Shown here: one piece after another, positions 1-8,781 of the stretch
Layout: the number at the start of each line of letters is the position of its first letter
Numbering within the stretch: the first letter of the stretch is position 1
Source: Streptomyces cellostaticus
GTDB taxonomy: Bacteria > Actinomycetota > Actinomycetes > Streptomycetales > Streptomycetaceae
Direction of reading: 5' to 3'
DNA length: 64,000 nt
NCBI RefSeq assembly: GCF_001513965.1
Contig: NZ_KQ948019.1
Span: 1 to 64,000, forward strand
The notes under the pieces: model-generated
What the model was told of the DNA's origin: nothing
Databases searched by the model: none
Seen by the model: only the letters and a program-made list of their open reading frames with translations
Position numbers and translations under genes: made by a program

Positions 1-15
1 TTTTTCGTACTGTGG

Positions 16-28
16 GGTGAGGTTCACC
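16..28. promoter_or_regulatory. Inverted repeat upstream of the first tetR
   Basis: GGTGA and TCACC arms flank a 3-nt centre, ending about 21 bp before the tetR start codon. TetR proteins commonly bind such repeats over their own promoter, so this may be an autoregulatory operator. The repeat is short and could be chance in GC-rich DNA. Confidence 0.35.
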
Positions 29-49
29 TGACCCCGGCGGAAAGGCATC

Positions 50-670
50 ATGAAGCCCGTGCCCCACGCGACATCGCTTCGCCGCGCGCCCGTCCAACGG
101 CGCAGTGCCGAACGGCTGACCAGGATCCTCGACGCCTGCGCCGACCTCCTCGACGAGGTCGGCTACGACGCCCTGAGTACCCGGGCGGTCGCCCTGCGCG
201 CCGAGGTGCCCATCGGCTCGGTCTACCGCTTCTTCGGCAACAAGCGGCAGATGGCCGACGCCCTCGCCCAGCGCAACCTGGAGCGCTACACCGAGCGCGT
301 CACCGAGCGCCTGAAGCAGGAGCGGCGGGGCGACTGGCGGGCCGCCATGGACGCCGTACTGGACGAGTACCTGAGCATGAAGCGCACGGCGCCCGGCTTC
401 TCCCTCGTGGACTTCGGCAACCAGATCCCGGTCGGCACCCGGCAGGCCGAGCCCAACACCAGGGTCGCCGACCGCCTCACCGGCCTGCTCTCCGGCTACC
501 TCGGCCGCACCCCCGACGAGGAGGAGCTGCGGCGCGTCTTCCTCGTCGCCGTGGAGAGCGCGGACACCCTGGTGCAGCTGGCCTTCCGGGTCGATCCCGA
601 CGGGGACGAGGCGATCATCCACGAGACACGGGAGCTGCTGCGGGCCTACCTGGGGCGCGTGCTCGACTGA
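50..670 (+). CDS. TetR/AcrR family transcriptional regulator
   Basis: 206 aa. The N-terminal helix-turn-helix (residues about 20-65, with DALSTRAVALRAEVPIGSVY followed by RFFGNKRQMADAL) is typical TetR. The C-terminal ligand-binding half is all-helical and not diagnostic, so the effector is unknown. The start is ATG with AAAGG about 6 nt upstream. It sits upstream of, and on the same strand as, a molybdopterin oxidoreductase gene and ends 119 bp before its start. A short inverted repeat precedes it and a second palindrome lies between it and the next gene, so it may control itself, the oxidoreductase, or both. TetR membership is certain from the HTH; the target is inference. Confidence 0.9.
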   Translation: MKPVPHATSLRRAPVQRRSAERLTRILDACADLLDEVGYDALSTRAVALRAEVPIGSVYRFFGNKRQMADALAQRNLERYTERVTERLKQERRGDWRAAMDAVLDEYLSMKRTAPGFSLVDFGNQIPVGTRQAEPNTRVADRLTGLLSGYLGRTPDEEELRRVFLVAVESADTLVQLAFRVDPDGDEAIIHETRELLRAYLGRVLD

Positions 671-711
671 GCCTTCGGAGGGCTTCGGAAGGCCGTAGGG
701 GGCTCCCCTCC

Positions 712-729
712 GTGCCTACCGGTCGGTAT
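712..729. promoter_or_regulatory. Palindromic operator-like site before the molybdopterin oxidoreductase
   Basis: Centred on CCGG with a right arm TCGGTAT. It matches the near-perfect palindrome at 31527-31544 at 15 of 18 positions and resembles the site at 26061-26078. It lies 60 bp upstream of the GTG start of the oxidoreductase, where a repressor would cover a promoter. The regulator could be the adjacent TetR or the TetR at 28595-29188. Confidence 0.5.
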
Positions 730-789
730 GCTCGGCCCCGAGCCCGCCTGGGCTTGCGCGGCACCGCCGCCGATCCTCCGGGAGGACCC

Positions 790-3021
790 GTGTCCCGCAC
801 CGCCCTGCGAATCTGCCCCCTGTGCGAGGCCACCTGCGGGCTGACCCTCACCATCGAGGGCACCCGTGTCACCGGCGCCCGCGGCGACCGCGAGGACGTC
901 TTCAGCAAGGGGTTCATCTGCCCCAAGGGCGCCTCCTTCGGTGCCGTCGACGGCGACCCCGACCGGCTGCGCACCCCGCTCGTCCGCGAGGACGGCGCCC
1001 TGCGCGAGGCCACCTGGGAGGAGGCCTTCGACGCGGTCGCCGCGGGCCTGCGCCCGGTCGTGGAGCGCTACGGCCCCGACTCCCTCGGCATCGTCCTCGG
1101 CAACCCCAACGTGCACACCATGGCCGGCGCCCTCTACCCGCCGGTGCTGCTCGCCGCGCTGCGCACCCGTAGCCTGTTCACCGCCTCCACGGTCGACCAG
1201 ATGCCCAAGCACGTCTCCAGCGGGCTGCTCTTCGGCGACGCCAACGCCATCCCGGTGCCGGACCTCGACCACACCGGCCATCTGCTCCTCATCGGCGCCA
1301 ACCCCCTGGAGTCCAACGGGAGTCTGTGCACCGCCCCCGACTTCCCCGGCAAGCTCAAGGCCCTCAAGGCCCGCGGCGGCCGGCTCACCGTGGTGGACCC
1401 GCGCCGCACCCGCACCGCGAAGCTCGCCGACCGGCACGTCGCGATCCGGCCCGGCGCCGACGCCCTGCTGCTCGCCGCGATGGCCACCGTGCTGTTCGAG
1501 GAGGGTCTGGCGGACCTCGGGGACCTCGCCCCGCACGTCCAGGGTCTGCCCGAACTCCGCGACGCCCTGCGGGAGTTCACCCCGGAAGCCGTCGCGGGGG
1601 CCTGTGACGTCGACGCGGCCCTCATTCGCACCCTCGCCCGCGAACTCGCCGCCGCCCCCACCGCCGCCGTCTACGCCCGCATCGGCAGCTGCACCGTCCC
1701 GCACGGCACCCTGGCGAGCTGGCTGGTCGACGTCCTCAACATCCTCACCGGCAACCTGGACCGGCCGGGCGGCGCCCTGTTCCCGCAGGCCGCCACGGAC
1801 AGGACACCCCGCCCGGCGGGTCCCGGCCGCGGCTTCGCGCTCGGCCGCTGGCACTCCCGGGTACGGCAACACCCCGAGGCCAAGGGGGAGTTGCCGCTCT
1901 CCGCGCTCGCCGAGGAGATCGACACGGTCACCGCGGAAGGCGAACCCGTCCGGGCGCTGATCGTGGTCGCGGCCAACCCCGTGCTGTCCGCCCCCGACGG
2001 CCACCGCCTCGACAAGGCCCTGGACTCGCTGGACTTCATGGTCAGCGTCGACCCCTACCTCAACGAGACCTCCCGCCACGCCGACGTCGTCCTGCCCCCG
2101 CCGCCGCCCTCGCAGAGCCCCCACCACGACTTCGCCTTCAACACCCTGGCCGTCCGCAACCAGGTCCGCTACAGCCGCCCCGCCGTCTCTCTCGAACCCG
2201 GCCGCATGGCCGAGACCGAGATCCTCGCCCGGCTGACCCTGGCCGCCACCGGCATGCACGGCGCCGACCCCGGCGCCGTGGACACGATGGTGATCGAGCA
2301 GACCCTCGGCAAGGCCGTCCAGGAGCCCCACTCCCCGGTGCACGGCCGCGACCCGAAGGACCTCGCCGGCCGGCTCACCGGGGAGACCGGCCCCGAGCGC
2401 CGGCTCGACCTGATGCTGCGCCTCGGCCCCTACGGCGACGGCTTCGGCCTACGGCCCGACGGGCTGACCCTGGACCGGCTGCTCGCCCACCCGCACGGCA
2501 TCGACCTCGGCCCGCTGCACTCCCGCCTGCCGCAGCCGCTGAAGACCGTGAGCGGCAAGGTCGAGCTGCTGCCCGGACCGATCGCCGGCGACCTGCCCCG
2601 GCTCCGCGAGGCCCTGCGCGAGCGCCCCGCGGGTCTCGTCCTCGTCGGCCGTCGCCATCTGCGCTCCAACAACAGCTGGATGCACAACGTGCCCGCCCTC
2701 ACCGGCGGCTCCAACCGCTGCACCCTGCACATCCACCCCGAGGACGCGGAGCGCCTCGGAGTACGCGACGGGGCCGACGTACGCGTGACGGGGGCCGGGG
2801 GAGAGGTGGTGGCCCCCGCCGAGGTCACCGACGGGGTCCGCCCGGGCGTGGTGAGCCTCCCGCACGGCTGGGGCCACGACCGCCCGGGCACCCGGCTGAG
2901 CCACGCCACCACCGACCCCGGCGTCAACGTCAACCAGCTCCTCGACGGCAGCCTGCTCGACCCGCTCTCGGGCAACGCGGTCCTCAACGGCATACCGGTC
3001 GAACTCACCGCAAGGCTGTGA
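790..3021 (+). CDS. Molybdopterin (bis-MGD) oxidoreductase, DMSO-reductase superfamily
   Basis: 743 aa from GTG at 790, chosen because GGGAGGA lies just upstream; an in-frame ATG at 712 would add 26 low-complexity residues. The N-terminus has CPLCEATCGL then CPKG (residues about 10-55), the four-Cys Fe-S motif of DMSO-reductase-family enzymes. The body carries nucleotide-binding segments (LLLIGANPLESNG, VVDPRRTRTAKLADRH) and the C-terminal molydopterin dinucleotide-binding domain (GRRHLRSNNSWMHNVP). It is a soluble, cytoplasmic redox enzyme of formate-dehydrogenase/nitrate-reductase type; the substrate cannot be read from sequence. No small electron-transfer subunit or membrane anchor is adjacent. 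An 18-bp palindrome at 712-729 may be its operator. Confidence 0.9.
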   Translation: MSRTALRICPLCEATCGLTLTIEGTRVTGARGDREDVFSKGFICPKGASFGAVDGDPDRLRTPLVREDGALREATWEEAFDAVAAGLRPVVERYGPDSLGIVLGNPNVHTMAGALYPPVLLAALRTRSLFTASTVDQMPKHVSSGLLFGDANAIPVPDLDHTGHLLLIGANPLESNGSLCTAPDFPGKLKALKARGGRLTVVDPRRTRTAKLADRHVAIRPGADALLLAAMATVLFEEGLADLGDLAPHVQGLPELRDALREFTPEAVAGACDVDAALIRTLARELAAAPTAAVYARIGSCTVPHGTLASWLVDVLNILTGNLDRPGGALFPQAATDRTPRPAGPGRGFALGRWHSRVRQHPEAKGELPLSALAEEIDTVTAEGEPVRALIVVAANPVLSAPDGHRLDKALDSLDFMVSVDPYLNETSRHADVVLPPPPPSQSPHHDFAFNTLAVRNQVRYSRPAVSLEPGRMAETEILARLTLAATGMHGADPGAVDTMVIEQTLGKAVQEPHSPVHGRDPKDLAGRLTGETGPERRLDLMLRLGPYGDGFGLRPDGLTLDRLLAHPHGIDLGPLHSRLPQPLKTVSGKVELLPGPIAGDLPRLREALRERPAGLVLVGRRHLRSNNSWMHNVPALTGGSNRCTLHIHPEDAERLGVRDGADVRVTGAGGEVVAPAEVTDGVRPGVVSLPHGWGHDRPGTRLSHATTDPGVNVNQLLDGSLLDPLSGNAVLNGIPVELTARL

Positions 3022-3067
3022 CCTGGAGTATTGCGCTTATTGCTCGCACGTCAACGTCTTGTTAACG

Positions 3068-3079
3068 CCGTTTGAACGG
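3068..3079. promoter_or_regulatory. 12-bp perfect palindrome upstream of the citrate transporter
   Basis: CCGTTTGAACGG lies 66 bp before the transporter ATG, in a locally less GC-rich stretch (GTTAACG, TTGTTAACG) that looks like the promoter. It is a candidate operator; no regulator gene is adjacent. Confidence 0.35.
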
Positions 3080-3144
3080 ACCTAACGTCATCGCACCGCC
3101 GACCCCTGGTGGGTTGTTCAAGGGCGAACGTTAGGTATCCACTC

Positions 3145-4542
3145 ATGCTGACCATCCTCGGCTTCGCCATGATCGCGACCTTCCTGGTCCTGATCATGCT
3201 GAAGAAGATGTCGCCGATCGCGGCGCTCGTACTGATCCCGGCACTGTTCTGCGTCTTTGTCGGAAAGGGCGCCAAGCTCGGCGACTACGTCATCGACGGC
3301 GTCACCGGTCTCGCGCCCACCGCGGCGATGCTCATGTTCGCGATCGTCTACTTCGGTGTGATGATCGACGTCGGTCTCTTCGACCCGATCGTCCGGGCGA
3401 TCCTGAGGTTCTGCAAGGCCGACCCGCTGCGCATCGTCGTCGGCACCGCCGTCCTCGCCGCGATCGTCTCGCTCGACGGCGACGGCTCGACCACCTTCAT
3501 GATCACCGTCTCGGCGATGTACCCGCTGTACAAGCGCCTGAAGATGAGCCTGGTCGTGATGACCGGTGTGGCCGCGATGGCCAACGGCGTGATGAACACG
3601 CTGCCCTGGGGCGGCCCGACCGCCCGGGCCGCGACCGCGCTGAAGCTGGACGCCAGTGACATCTTTGTGCCGATGATCCCGGCGCTCGCCATGGGTCTGC
3701 TGTTCGTCTTCTGCCTCGCCTACGTCCTCGGCCGCCGCGAGCGCAGGCGGCTCGGCGTGCTGACGCTGGACGAGGTGCTGGTGGAGGAGCCTGCCGAGCA
3801 GGAGACGGTGCTGGTGGGCGCCGGTTTTGGCACAGGGGTCAAGCGCACCGGAGGTTCCGGCGGCGGCGCGGGCCTGCCCGAGGAGCCCGAGGACGACGGT
3901 TTCCAGGGCCTGGACCCCCACCGCGCCACCCTGCGCCCCAAGCTGTACTGGTTCAACGCGCTGCTCACCATCGCCCTGCTCACCGCCATGATCATGGAGT
4001 GGCTGCCGATCCCGGTGCTGTTCCTGCTCGGCGCCGCGCTCGCCCTGACCGTCAACTTCCCGCACATGCCGGACCAGAAGGCGCGCCTGGGCGCGCACGC
4101 CGAGAACGTCCTCAACGTCTCCGGCATGGTCTTCGCCGCCGCCGTCTTCACCGGCGTCCTGCAGGGCACCGGCATGGTCGACCACATGGCCACGTGGCTG
4201 GTGGACAACATCCCCGACGGCATGGGCCCGCACATGGCCTTCGTCACCGGCGTGCTGAGCATCCCGCTCACGTACTTCATGTCCAACGACGGCTTCTACT
4301 TCGGCATCCTGCCGGTGCTCGCCGAGGCGGGCCAGGCGCACGGCGTCTCCTCCCTCGAGATCGCCCGGGCCTCGCTCGTCGGCCAGCCGCTGCACATGTC
4401 CAGCCCGCTCGTCCCGGCCGTGTACGTCCTGGTCGGCATGGCCAAGGTCGAGTTCGGCGACCACACGAAGTTCGTCGTGAAGTGGGCCGCCCTGACATCC
4501 CTGGTGGTGCTCGGGGCAGGGATCCTCTTCGGCATCATCTGA
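3145..4542 (+). CDS. CitMHS-family citrate/divalent-metal:proton symporter
   Basis: 465 aa. The N-terminus (MLTILGFAMIATFLVLIML, then KKMSPIAALVLIPALFCVF) and the repeated hydrophobic segments, about 11-12 helices with a soluble central loop near residues 205-260, fit the citrate-Mg2+/Ca2+:H+ symporter family. Conserved patches such as VSLDGDGSTTFMITVSAMYP and YFMSNDGFYFGILPVLAE are seen in ion-transporter family members. It would import citrate complexed with a divalent metal at the plasma membrane. The first ATG giving the canonical N-terminus was chosen; the ribosome site is weak. The MFS gene follows after 21 bp and is probably co-transcribed. Family call is firm; the metal preference is not. 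Confidence 0.92.
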   Translation: MLTILGFAMIATFLVLIMLKKMSPIAALVLIPALFCVFVGKGAKLGDYVIDGVTGLAPTAAMLMFAIVYFGVMIDVGLFDPIVRAILRFCKADPLRIVVGTAVLAAIVSLDGDGSTTFMITVSAMYPLYKRLKMSLVVMTGVAAMANGVMNTLPWGGPTARAATALKLDASDIFVPMIPALAMGLLFVFCLAYVLGRRERRRLGVLTLDEVLVEEPAEQETVLVGAGFGTGVKRTGGSGGGAGLPEEPEDDGFQGLDPHRATLRPKLYWFNALLTIALLTAMIMEWLPIPVLFLLGAALALTVNFPHMPDQKARLGAHAENVLNVSGMVFAAAVFTGVLQGTGMVDHMATWLVDNIPDGMGPHMAFVTGVLSIPLTYFMSNDGFYFGILPVLAEAGQAHGVSSLEIARASLVGQPLHMSSPLVPAVYVLVGMAKVEFGDHTKFVVKWAALTSLVVLGAGILFGII

Positions 4543-4563
4543 TCTTCCAGGGAGGACGCGCCC

Positions 4564-5808
4564 ATGGCGCCCGGTGGGAACCGCGGCTGGCTGCTCCGTC
4601 TCGTCATCGCCTTCGGCTTCGCCCAGGGGGCGGTGTCGATGGCCCGGCCCGCCGTCTCCTACCGGGCCCTCGCGCTGGGCGCCGACGAACGGGCGGTCGG
4701 TGTCATCGCGGGCGTCTACGCCCTGCTCCCGCTCTTCGCCGCCGTACCGCTCGGCCGGCGCACCGACCACGGCCGCTGTGCACCGCTGCTGCCCGTCGGT
4801 GTGGTGCTCATATCCGGCGGCTGCGTACTGAGCGGCCTCGTCGGCTCCCTGTGGGCGATGGCCCTGTGGAGCGGAGTGATGGGGCTCGGCCACCTCTGCT
4901 TCGTGATCGGCGCCCAGTCCCTGGTCGCGCGCCGGTCCGCGCCGCACGAACAGGACCGCAACTTCGGGCACTTCACCATCGGCGCGTCCCTCGGCCAGCT
5001 CATCGGACCCGTAGCCGCGGGCGCCCTGATCGGCGGCCCCGACATGGCGGGCAGCAGCGCGCTCGCCCTCGTCGTGGCGGGCGCGGGTGCCACGGTCGCG
5101 TTCACCTCATTGTGGCGTATCGAGGACCGCAGGGCCGTCAACTCCCCTGCCGCGCAGGGCGACCGGGTGCCGGTCGGCGGGATCCTGCGGGCCCGGGGCG
5201 TGCCCGGGGGCATGCTCATCAGTCTGTCGGTGCTGTCCGCCACCGACATCCTCACCGCCTACCTCCCGGTGGTCGGCGAGCACCGGAGCATCGCCCCCTC
5301 GGTGATCGGTGTCCTGCTCAGCCTGCGCGCCGCGGCCTCCATCGCCTGCCGTCTCGTGCTCACCGTGCTGCTGCGCCTGCTCGGCCGGCCCGCGCTGCTC
5401 ACCGTGACCTGCCTCCTGGCGGCCGTACTGTGCGCGGGCACCGCCCTGCCGGTGCCGGTGTGGGCGCTCGGCCTGATGCTCGCCGTCCTCGGCTTCTGTC
5501 TGGGCCTGGGCCAGCCGCTGTCCATGACGACGGTCGTCCAGGCCGCCCCCGAGGGCGCCCGCTCCACCGCGCTCGCCCTGCGCCTGACCGGCAACCGGCT
5601 CGGCCAGGTCGCCGCACCGGCCGCCGCGGGCCTGGTCGCGGGTCTCGCGGGGGTGGCCGCACCGTTCGTGATGCTCGGGGTCCTGTTGGTGCTGTCGTCG
5701 GGGGTGGCGCTGCGGTCACCGGGTGACGAGAGGCGGTCGGAGGGGGCCGGACGGGTGTCCCGGGTGCGGCGGAAGGGGTCGGCGTTGCGCCGCACGAGCG
5801 ATATCTGA
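4564..5808 (+). CDS. MFS transporter
   Basis: 414 aa with about 12 predicted membrane helices. The loop after helix 2 (LGRRTDHGR) matches the MFS motif A position. The start ATG has GGGAGGA 6-7 nt upstream. It begins 21 bp after the CitMHS gene, which suggests one transcript and perhaps a linked organic-acid or efflux role. The C-terminal 25 residues are basic and cytoplasmic. The substrate is unknown; it could be an efflux pump for a drug or metabolite. Confidence 0.85.
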   Translation: MAPGGNRGWLLRLVIAFGFAQGAVSMARPAVSYRALALGADERAVGVIAGVYALLPLFAAVPLGRRTDHGRCAPLLPVGVVLISGGCVLSGLVGSLWAMALWSGVMGLGHLCFVIGAQSLVARRSAPHEQDRNFGHFTIGASLGQLIGPVAAGALIGGPDMAGSSALALVVAGAGATVAFTSLWRIEDRRAVNSPAAQGDRVPVGGILRARGVPGGMLISLSVLSATDILTAYLPVVGEHRSIAPSVIGVLLSLRAAASIACRLVLTVLLRLLGRPALLTVTCLLAAVLCAGTALPVPVWALGLMLAVLGFCLGLGQPLSMTTVVQAAPEGARSTALALRLTGNRLGQVAAPAAAGLVAGLAGVAAPFVMLGVLLVLSSGVALRSPGDERRSEGAGRVSRVRRKGSALRRTSDI

Positions 5809-5908
5809 CGGCGCGTCCGGCATGGTGCGGTGAGCTCTGGTGTGGATGAGTGATAGTCCCAACGAAAGGTCGATTTGTATGAAAATCGTCTAACTCGGAG
5901 GAGCTTGG

Positions 5909-6604
5909 ATGCCCACCCTGACACTTCCACGGACCTTCTCCCGCGCGGGCGCCACCGTCGTCCTCACCGCGCTGGCCGCGGCGGGCGCGTCGTGGGTGGC
6001 GGCGCCCACTGCGGCTGCCCAGGGGGAAAACGGCGACATCAGGATCCACCGCGTGGGCGTGCCCTTCGGCGTCTCGAAGGACGACCCGGTGGTCTGCAAG
6101 TTCTACCTCGACGCCGTCAACTTCGACGTCCTGCCCGCCATTGCCTACACCATCACGCCACAGCCGCCGCTGCCCACCAGTGCCACCGTCTCCGGGACGA
6201 TCCAGCTCGCCGGCGGCGCCGGGCACACCGACCCGCTGGGCCTGGCAGACGGGCAGTACCGGCTCACCTGGATCGTGGCGGGCGCCCCCAGGGAGAAGAT
6301 CTTCCGCATCAACTGCCACGACGGCAAGCAGGACGGGGCGCACGGTCCGGGCCAGATCGAGGACCACCAGCACGACGACCAGCGCGGCGATCAGCATGAC
6401 GACCAGCACGGTGACGCGGCCTGGAGCCAGGGCGGCGACCACAACGACGGCCCGAAGGGCGCAGTGCACGCGGGCGGCGGCGGCATGGTCGACACCACGG
6501 GCGCGTTCTCGCCGGTGGCCGCCGCCGCGGCCGTGGGTCTGGTCGCGGTCAGCGGCGCCGTGTACGTCCGGCTGATCCGCCGGCGGCCCCATGGCGCGGC
6601 GTAG
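5909..6604 (+). CDS. Secreted, membrane-anchored protein; probable partner of the adjacent sortase
   Basis: 231 aa. A signal peptide (hydrophobic core about residues 15-35, AAPTAAAQ cleavage region) is followed by an extracellular domain of about 110 residues containing two Cys (about 64 and 137). Then comes a hydrophilic Asp/His/Gln-rich spacer (about 145-185, with repeated DQHDDQ-like units), a single hydrophobic helix (about 198-218) and a basic tail RLIRRRPHGAA. The segment VDTTG just before the helix sits where a sortase LPxTG motif would be, but is degenerate. RBS CGGAGGAG is well placed. The gene overlaps the class F sortase by 14 bp, so the two are translationally coupled. I do not recognise the extracellular domain. 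The His/Asp spacer could bind metal. Confidence 0.75.
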   Translation: MPTLTLPRTFSRAGATVVLTALAAAGASWVAAPTAAAQGENGDIRIHRVGVPFGVSKDDPVVCKFYLDAVNFDVLPAIAYTITPQPPLPTSATVSGTIQLAGGAGHTDPLGLADGQYRLTWIVAGAPREKIFRINCHDGKQDGAHGPGQIEDHQHDDQRGDQHDDQHGDAAWSQGGDHNDGPKGAVHAGGGGMVDTTGAFSPVAAAAAVGLVAVSGAVYVRLIRRRPHGAA

Positions 6605-7241
6605 GCGCAGACGCAGGCCGTGGCACCGGACCCGCGCCTACCGCCTCGTCAGGACGGCCCTGCTCGCGGTCGTCCTGGTGACGGTGGGCGTCCGGTGCGG
6701 GGGAGACGACGGGCCGGCCGATCCGGTCCGGGCGAGCCGGGAGGAGCCCGGTCCGGCCCGCGAGGGACCCCCGCCCGACCCGCTGCCCCGGTCCCGGCCG
6801 ACGTCCCTGCGCATCCCGTCCCTGGGGGTCGACGCGCCGGTCACCGGTGTAGGGCTCGACCGGGACCGGCAGCTGGAAACACCGCCGATCGGCACGCCGA
6901 AGCTGGTCGGCTGGTACCGGGGCGGTCCCACGCCGGGGGAGTCCGGCACCGCCGTCGCCGTCGGCCACCGCGACACCAGCACCGGCCCCGCCGTCTTCGC
7001 CGCACTCGCCCAGGTGAAGCCCGGCAAGCTGATCGAGGCCAAGCGCGCGGACGGCCGTACCGCCGTCTACACCGTGGACCAGGTGAAGGTCTACGACAAG
7101 GCCGGCTTCCCCGACGAAGAGGTGTACGGGCCCACCGGGCGCCCGGAGTTGCGCGTGCTGACCTGCGGCGGCCTGTTCAGCCGGCGCACCGGCTACACGA
7201 GCAACGTGGTGGTCTTCGCCCACCTGACCGCGACCGGGTGA
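6591..7241 (+). CDS. Class F sortase
   Basis: 216 aa. A very basic N-terminus (MARRRRRRR) leads into one membrane helix (about 20-36), a Pro-rich linker, then the sortase beta-barrel. Catalytic residues are visible: His126 (VGHRDT), Cys192 (VLTCGG) and Arg198/199 (SRRTGYTSN). This is a type II membrane transpeptidase that would cleave a C-terminal sorting signal of an exported protein and join it to the cell surface. It overlaps the upstream secreted protein by 14 bp, which makes that protein its likely substrate although the signal (VDTTG) is not canonical. A hairpin at 7314-7337 ends the unit. Class F is the usual Streptomyces assignment for this short architecture. Confidence 0.92.
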   Translation: MARRRRRRRPWHRTRAYRLVRTALLAVVLVTVGVRCGGDDGPADPVRASREEPGPAREGPPPDPLPRSRPTSLRIPSLGVDAPVTGVGLDRDRQLETPPIGTPKLVGWYRGGPTPGESGTAVAVGHRDTSTGPAVFAALAQVKPGKLIEAKRADGRTAVYTVDQVKVYDKAGFPDEEVYGPTGRPELRVLTCGGLFSRRTGYTSNVVVFAHLTATG

Positions 7242-7313
7242 CGGGCAAAGCGCCCGATCCCGTGCGTTCCCTTCCCCCGGCCGGGCACATTCCGTTAACT
7301 TCCGTGACTCACA

Positions 7314-7337
7314 GGCCCCGTACGACCGCACGGGGCC
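7314..7337 (+). terminator. Probable terminator after the sortase
   Basis: GGCCCCGT (7314-7321) pairs perfectly with ACGGGGCC (7330-7337) over an 8-nt loop, 72 bp after the sortase stop and 51 bp before the next gene. No long T-run follows, as is common in Streptomyces. Confidence 0.6.
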
Positions 7338-7388
7338 TTCGGACCCACGGAGCAGCGGCGCTCCGGACAGCCCCCGGGGGCAGCAGTC

Positions 7389-8729
7389 ATGACACGCGCC
7401 ATCACCCTGCACGACGTGAGCAAGTCCTACGCGCGGGGCCCTCGCGTGGTGGAGCGGCTCTCGCTGGACATCGCGCCCGGCGAATTCCTGGTCCTGCTCG
7501 GCCCGTCCGGCTGCGGGAAGTCCACCGTGCTGCGCATGATCGCGGGACTGGAGGACATCGACGAGGGCGAACTCCTCCTCGACGGCGAGTACGCCAACGA
7601 CTGGCAGCCGTCCGAGCGGCACATCGCGATGGTCTTCCAGAACTTCGCCCTCTACCCGAGCATGACCAGCCGCGACAACATCGGCTTTCCGCTGCGCATC
7701 GAGGCCCCCGGCGCCGACCCCCGGCCGCGCGTGGACGCCACCGCCCGCATGCTCGGCATCGAGGACCTGCTCGACCGCTTCCCCAGCCAGCTCTCCGGCG
7801 GCGAACGCCAGCGGGTCGCCATGGGCCGGGCCATCGCCCGCCACCCCTCCGCCTTCCTGATGGACGAGCCGCTGTCCAACCTCGACGCCAAGCTCCGCAA
7901 CCACCTGCGGGCCGAAATATCCCGGCTCACCCGCGAGTTGGGCGTGACCACGGTGTACGTCACCCACGACCAGGCCGAGGCCATGTCCCTCGGCGACCGG
8001 GTCGCCGTCCTGCGCGGCGGGGTGCTCCACCAGGTGGGCAGCCCGCGCGAGGTGTACGCGCTGCCCCGCAACGTCTTCGTCGCCGCCTTCATCGGCACCC
8101 CGCGCATCAACCTGCTGCGCGGCCTCGTCCGCGCCCCGCTGGACGGTGCGATGACCATCAGCCTCGGCAAGCAGTATCTGCGCCTGCCCGAACCCCTCTG
8201 CCTCGACCACCGGTTGCTGCGCGTGCAGCAGGGCCGCGAGGTCATCGTCGGACTGCGCTCGGAGGCGGTGCGCATCGCCAGGCACAGCGCCGCCCGGCCC
8301 GGCGAGGTGCCGCTCACCGGGCTGGTGGAGCACATGGAGTTCCAGGGACACGAGACCCTCGTCCACTTCAACACCGGCTCCCGCCCCGCCGTCGTACCCG
8401 AGCTGGAGGCGCCCCGCCCGGCCGCCCGGCCCGCACGGCGCCGCCGCCGGGAGGGGCCGGGCATGCTGGACCGGCTCAGGGAGCGGGCGGGTTCGCTGCG
8501 TGCCGGGCCGGTGGTGGTCCTGGAGGACCCGGCCGATGCCGCACCCGACCCCGCGCCCCCGGAGGGCCGCCTCCCCGGTGACCTGGTCGTCCGCACCACA
8601 CCCGACATCCGGCTGCACCACGGCATGCAGGTCCCGCTCCTCGTCGACCTCGCCCATCTCTTCGTCTTCGACCAGCACGGCGACCGCATCTGCCCCGCTC
8701 CGGTGCGGCTGCCGGACCTGGACGAGTGA
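7389..8729 (+). CDS. ABC transporter ATP-binding protein, MsiK/UgpC type
   Basis: 446 aa. Walker A GPSGCGKS (38-45), Q-loop in VFQNFALYP (about 82-90), signature LSGGERQ (135-141), Walker B AFLMDEP (155-161) and H-loop His193 (YVTHDQAEAM) are all intact. The C-terminus beyond about 240 is the OB-like regulatory domain of sugar importers, with an unusual Pro/Ala/Arg-rich insertion at about 335-365. MsiK-type ATPases energise several sugar or polyol importers encoded elsewhere, and indeed no permease or binding protein gene lies nearby. It may also serve glycerol-3-phosphate or trehalose uptake. Start ATG lacks a strong RBS (GGGGGCAG). Confidence 0.88.
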   Translation: MTRAITLHDVSKSYARGPRVVERLSLDIAPGEFLVLLGPSGCGKSTVLRMIAGLEDIDEGELLLDGEYANDWQPSERHIAMVFQNFALYPSMTSRDNIGFPLRIEAPGADPRPRVDATARMLGIEDLLDRFPSQLSGGERQRVAMGRAIARHPSAFLMDEPLSNLDAKLRNHLRAEISRLTRELGVTTVYVTHDQAEAMSLGDRVAVLRGGVLHQVGSPREVYALPRNVFVAAFIGTPRINLLRGLVRAPLDGAMTISLGKQYLRLPEPLCLDHRLLRVQQGREVIVGLRSEAVRIARHSAARPGEVPLTGLVEHMEFQGHETLVHFNTGSRPAVVPELEAPRPAARPARRRRREGPGMLDRLRERAGSLRAGPVVVLEDPADAAPDPAPPEGRLPGDLVVRTTPDIRLHHGMQVPLLVDLAHLFVFDQHGDRICPAPVRLPDLDE

Positions 8730-8781
8730 CGTCCGCGAGGAATGCACACATCGAGAAGTGAGCCCCGCTAGAGATGCGTAC

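Noticed and set aside
646..2343. Long minus-strand frame (565 aa) opposite the molybdopterin oxidoreductase
   Set aside because: Shadow of the GC-biased third positions; low-complexity Gly/Val/Gln protein without any domain, while the opposite frame is a clear enzyme.
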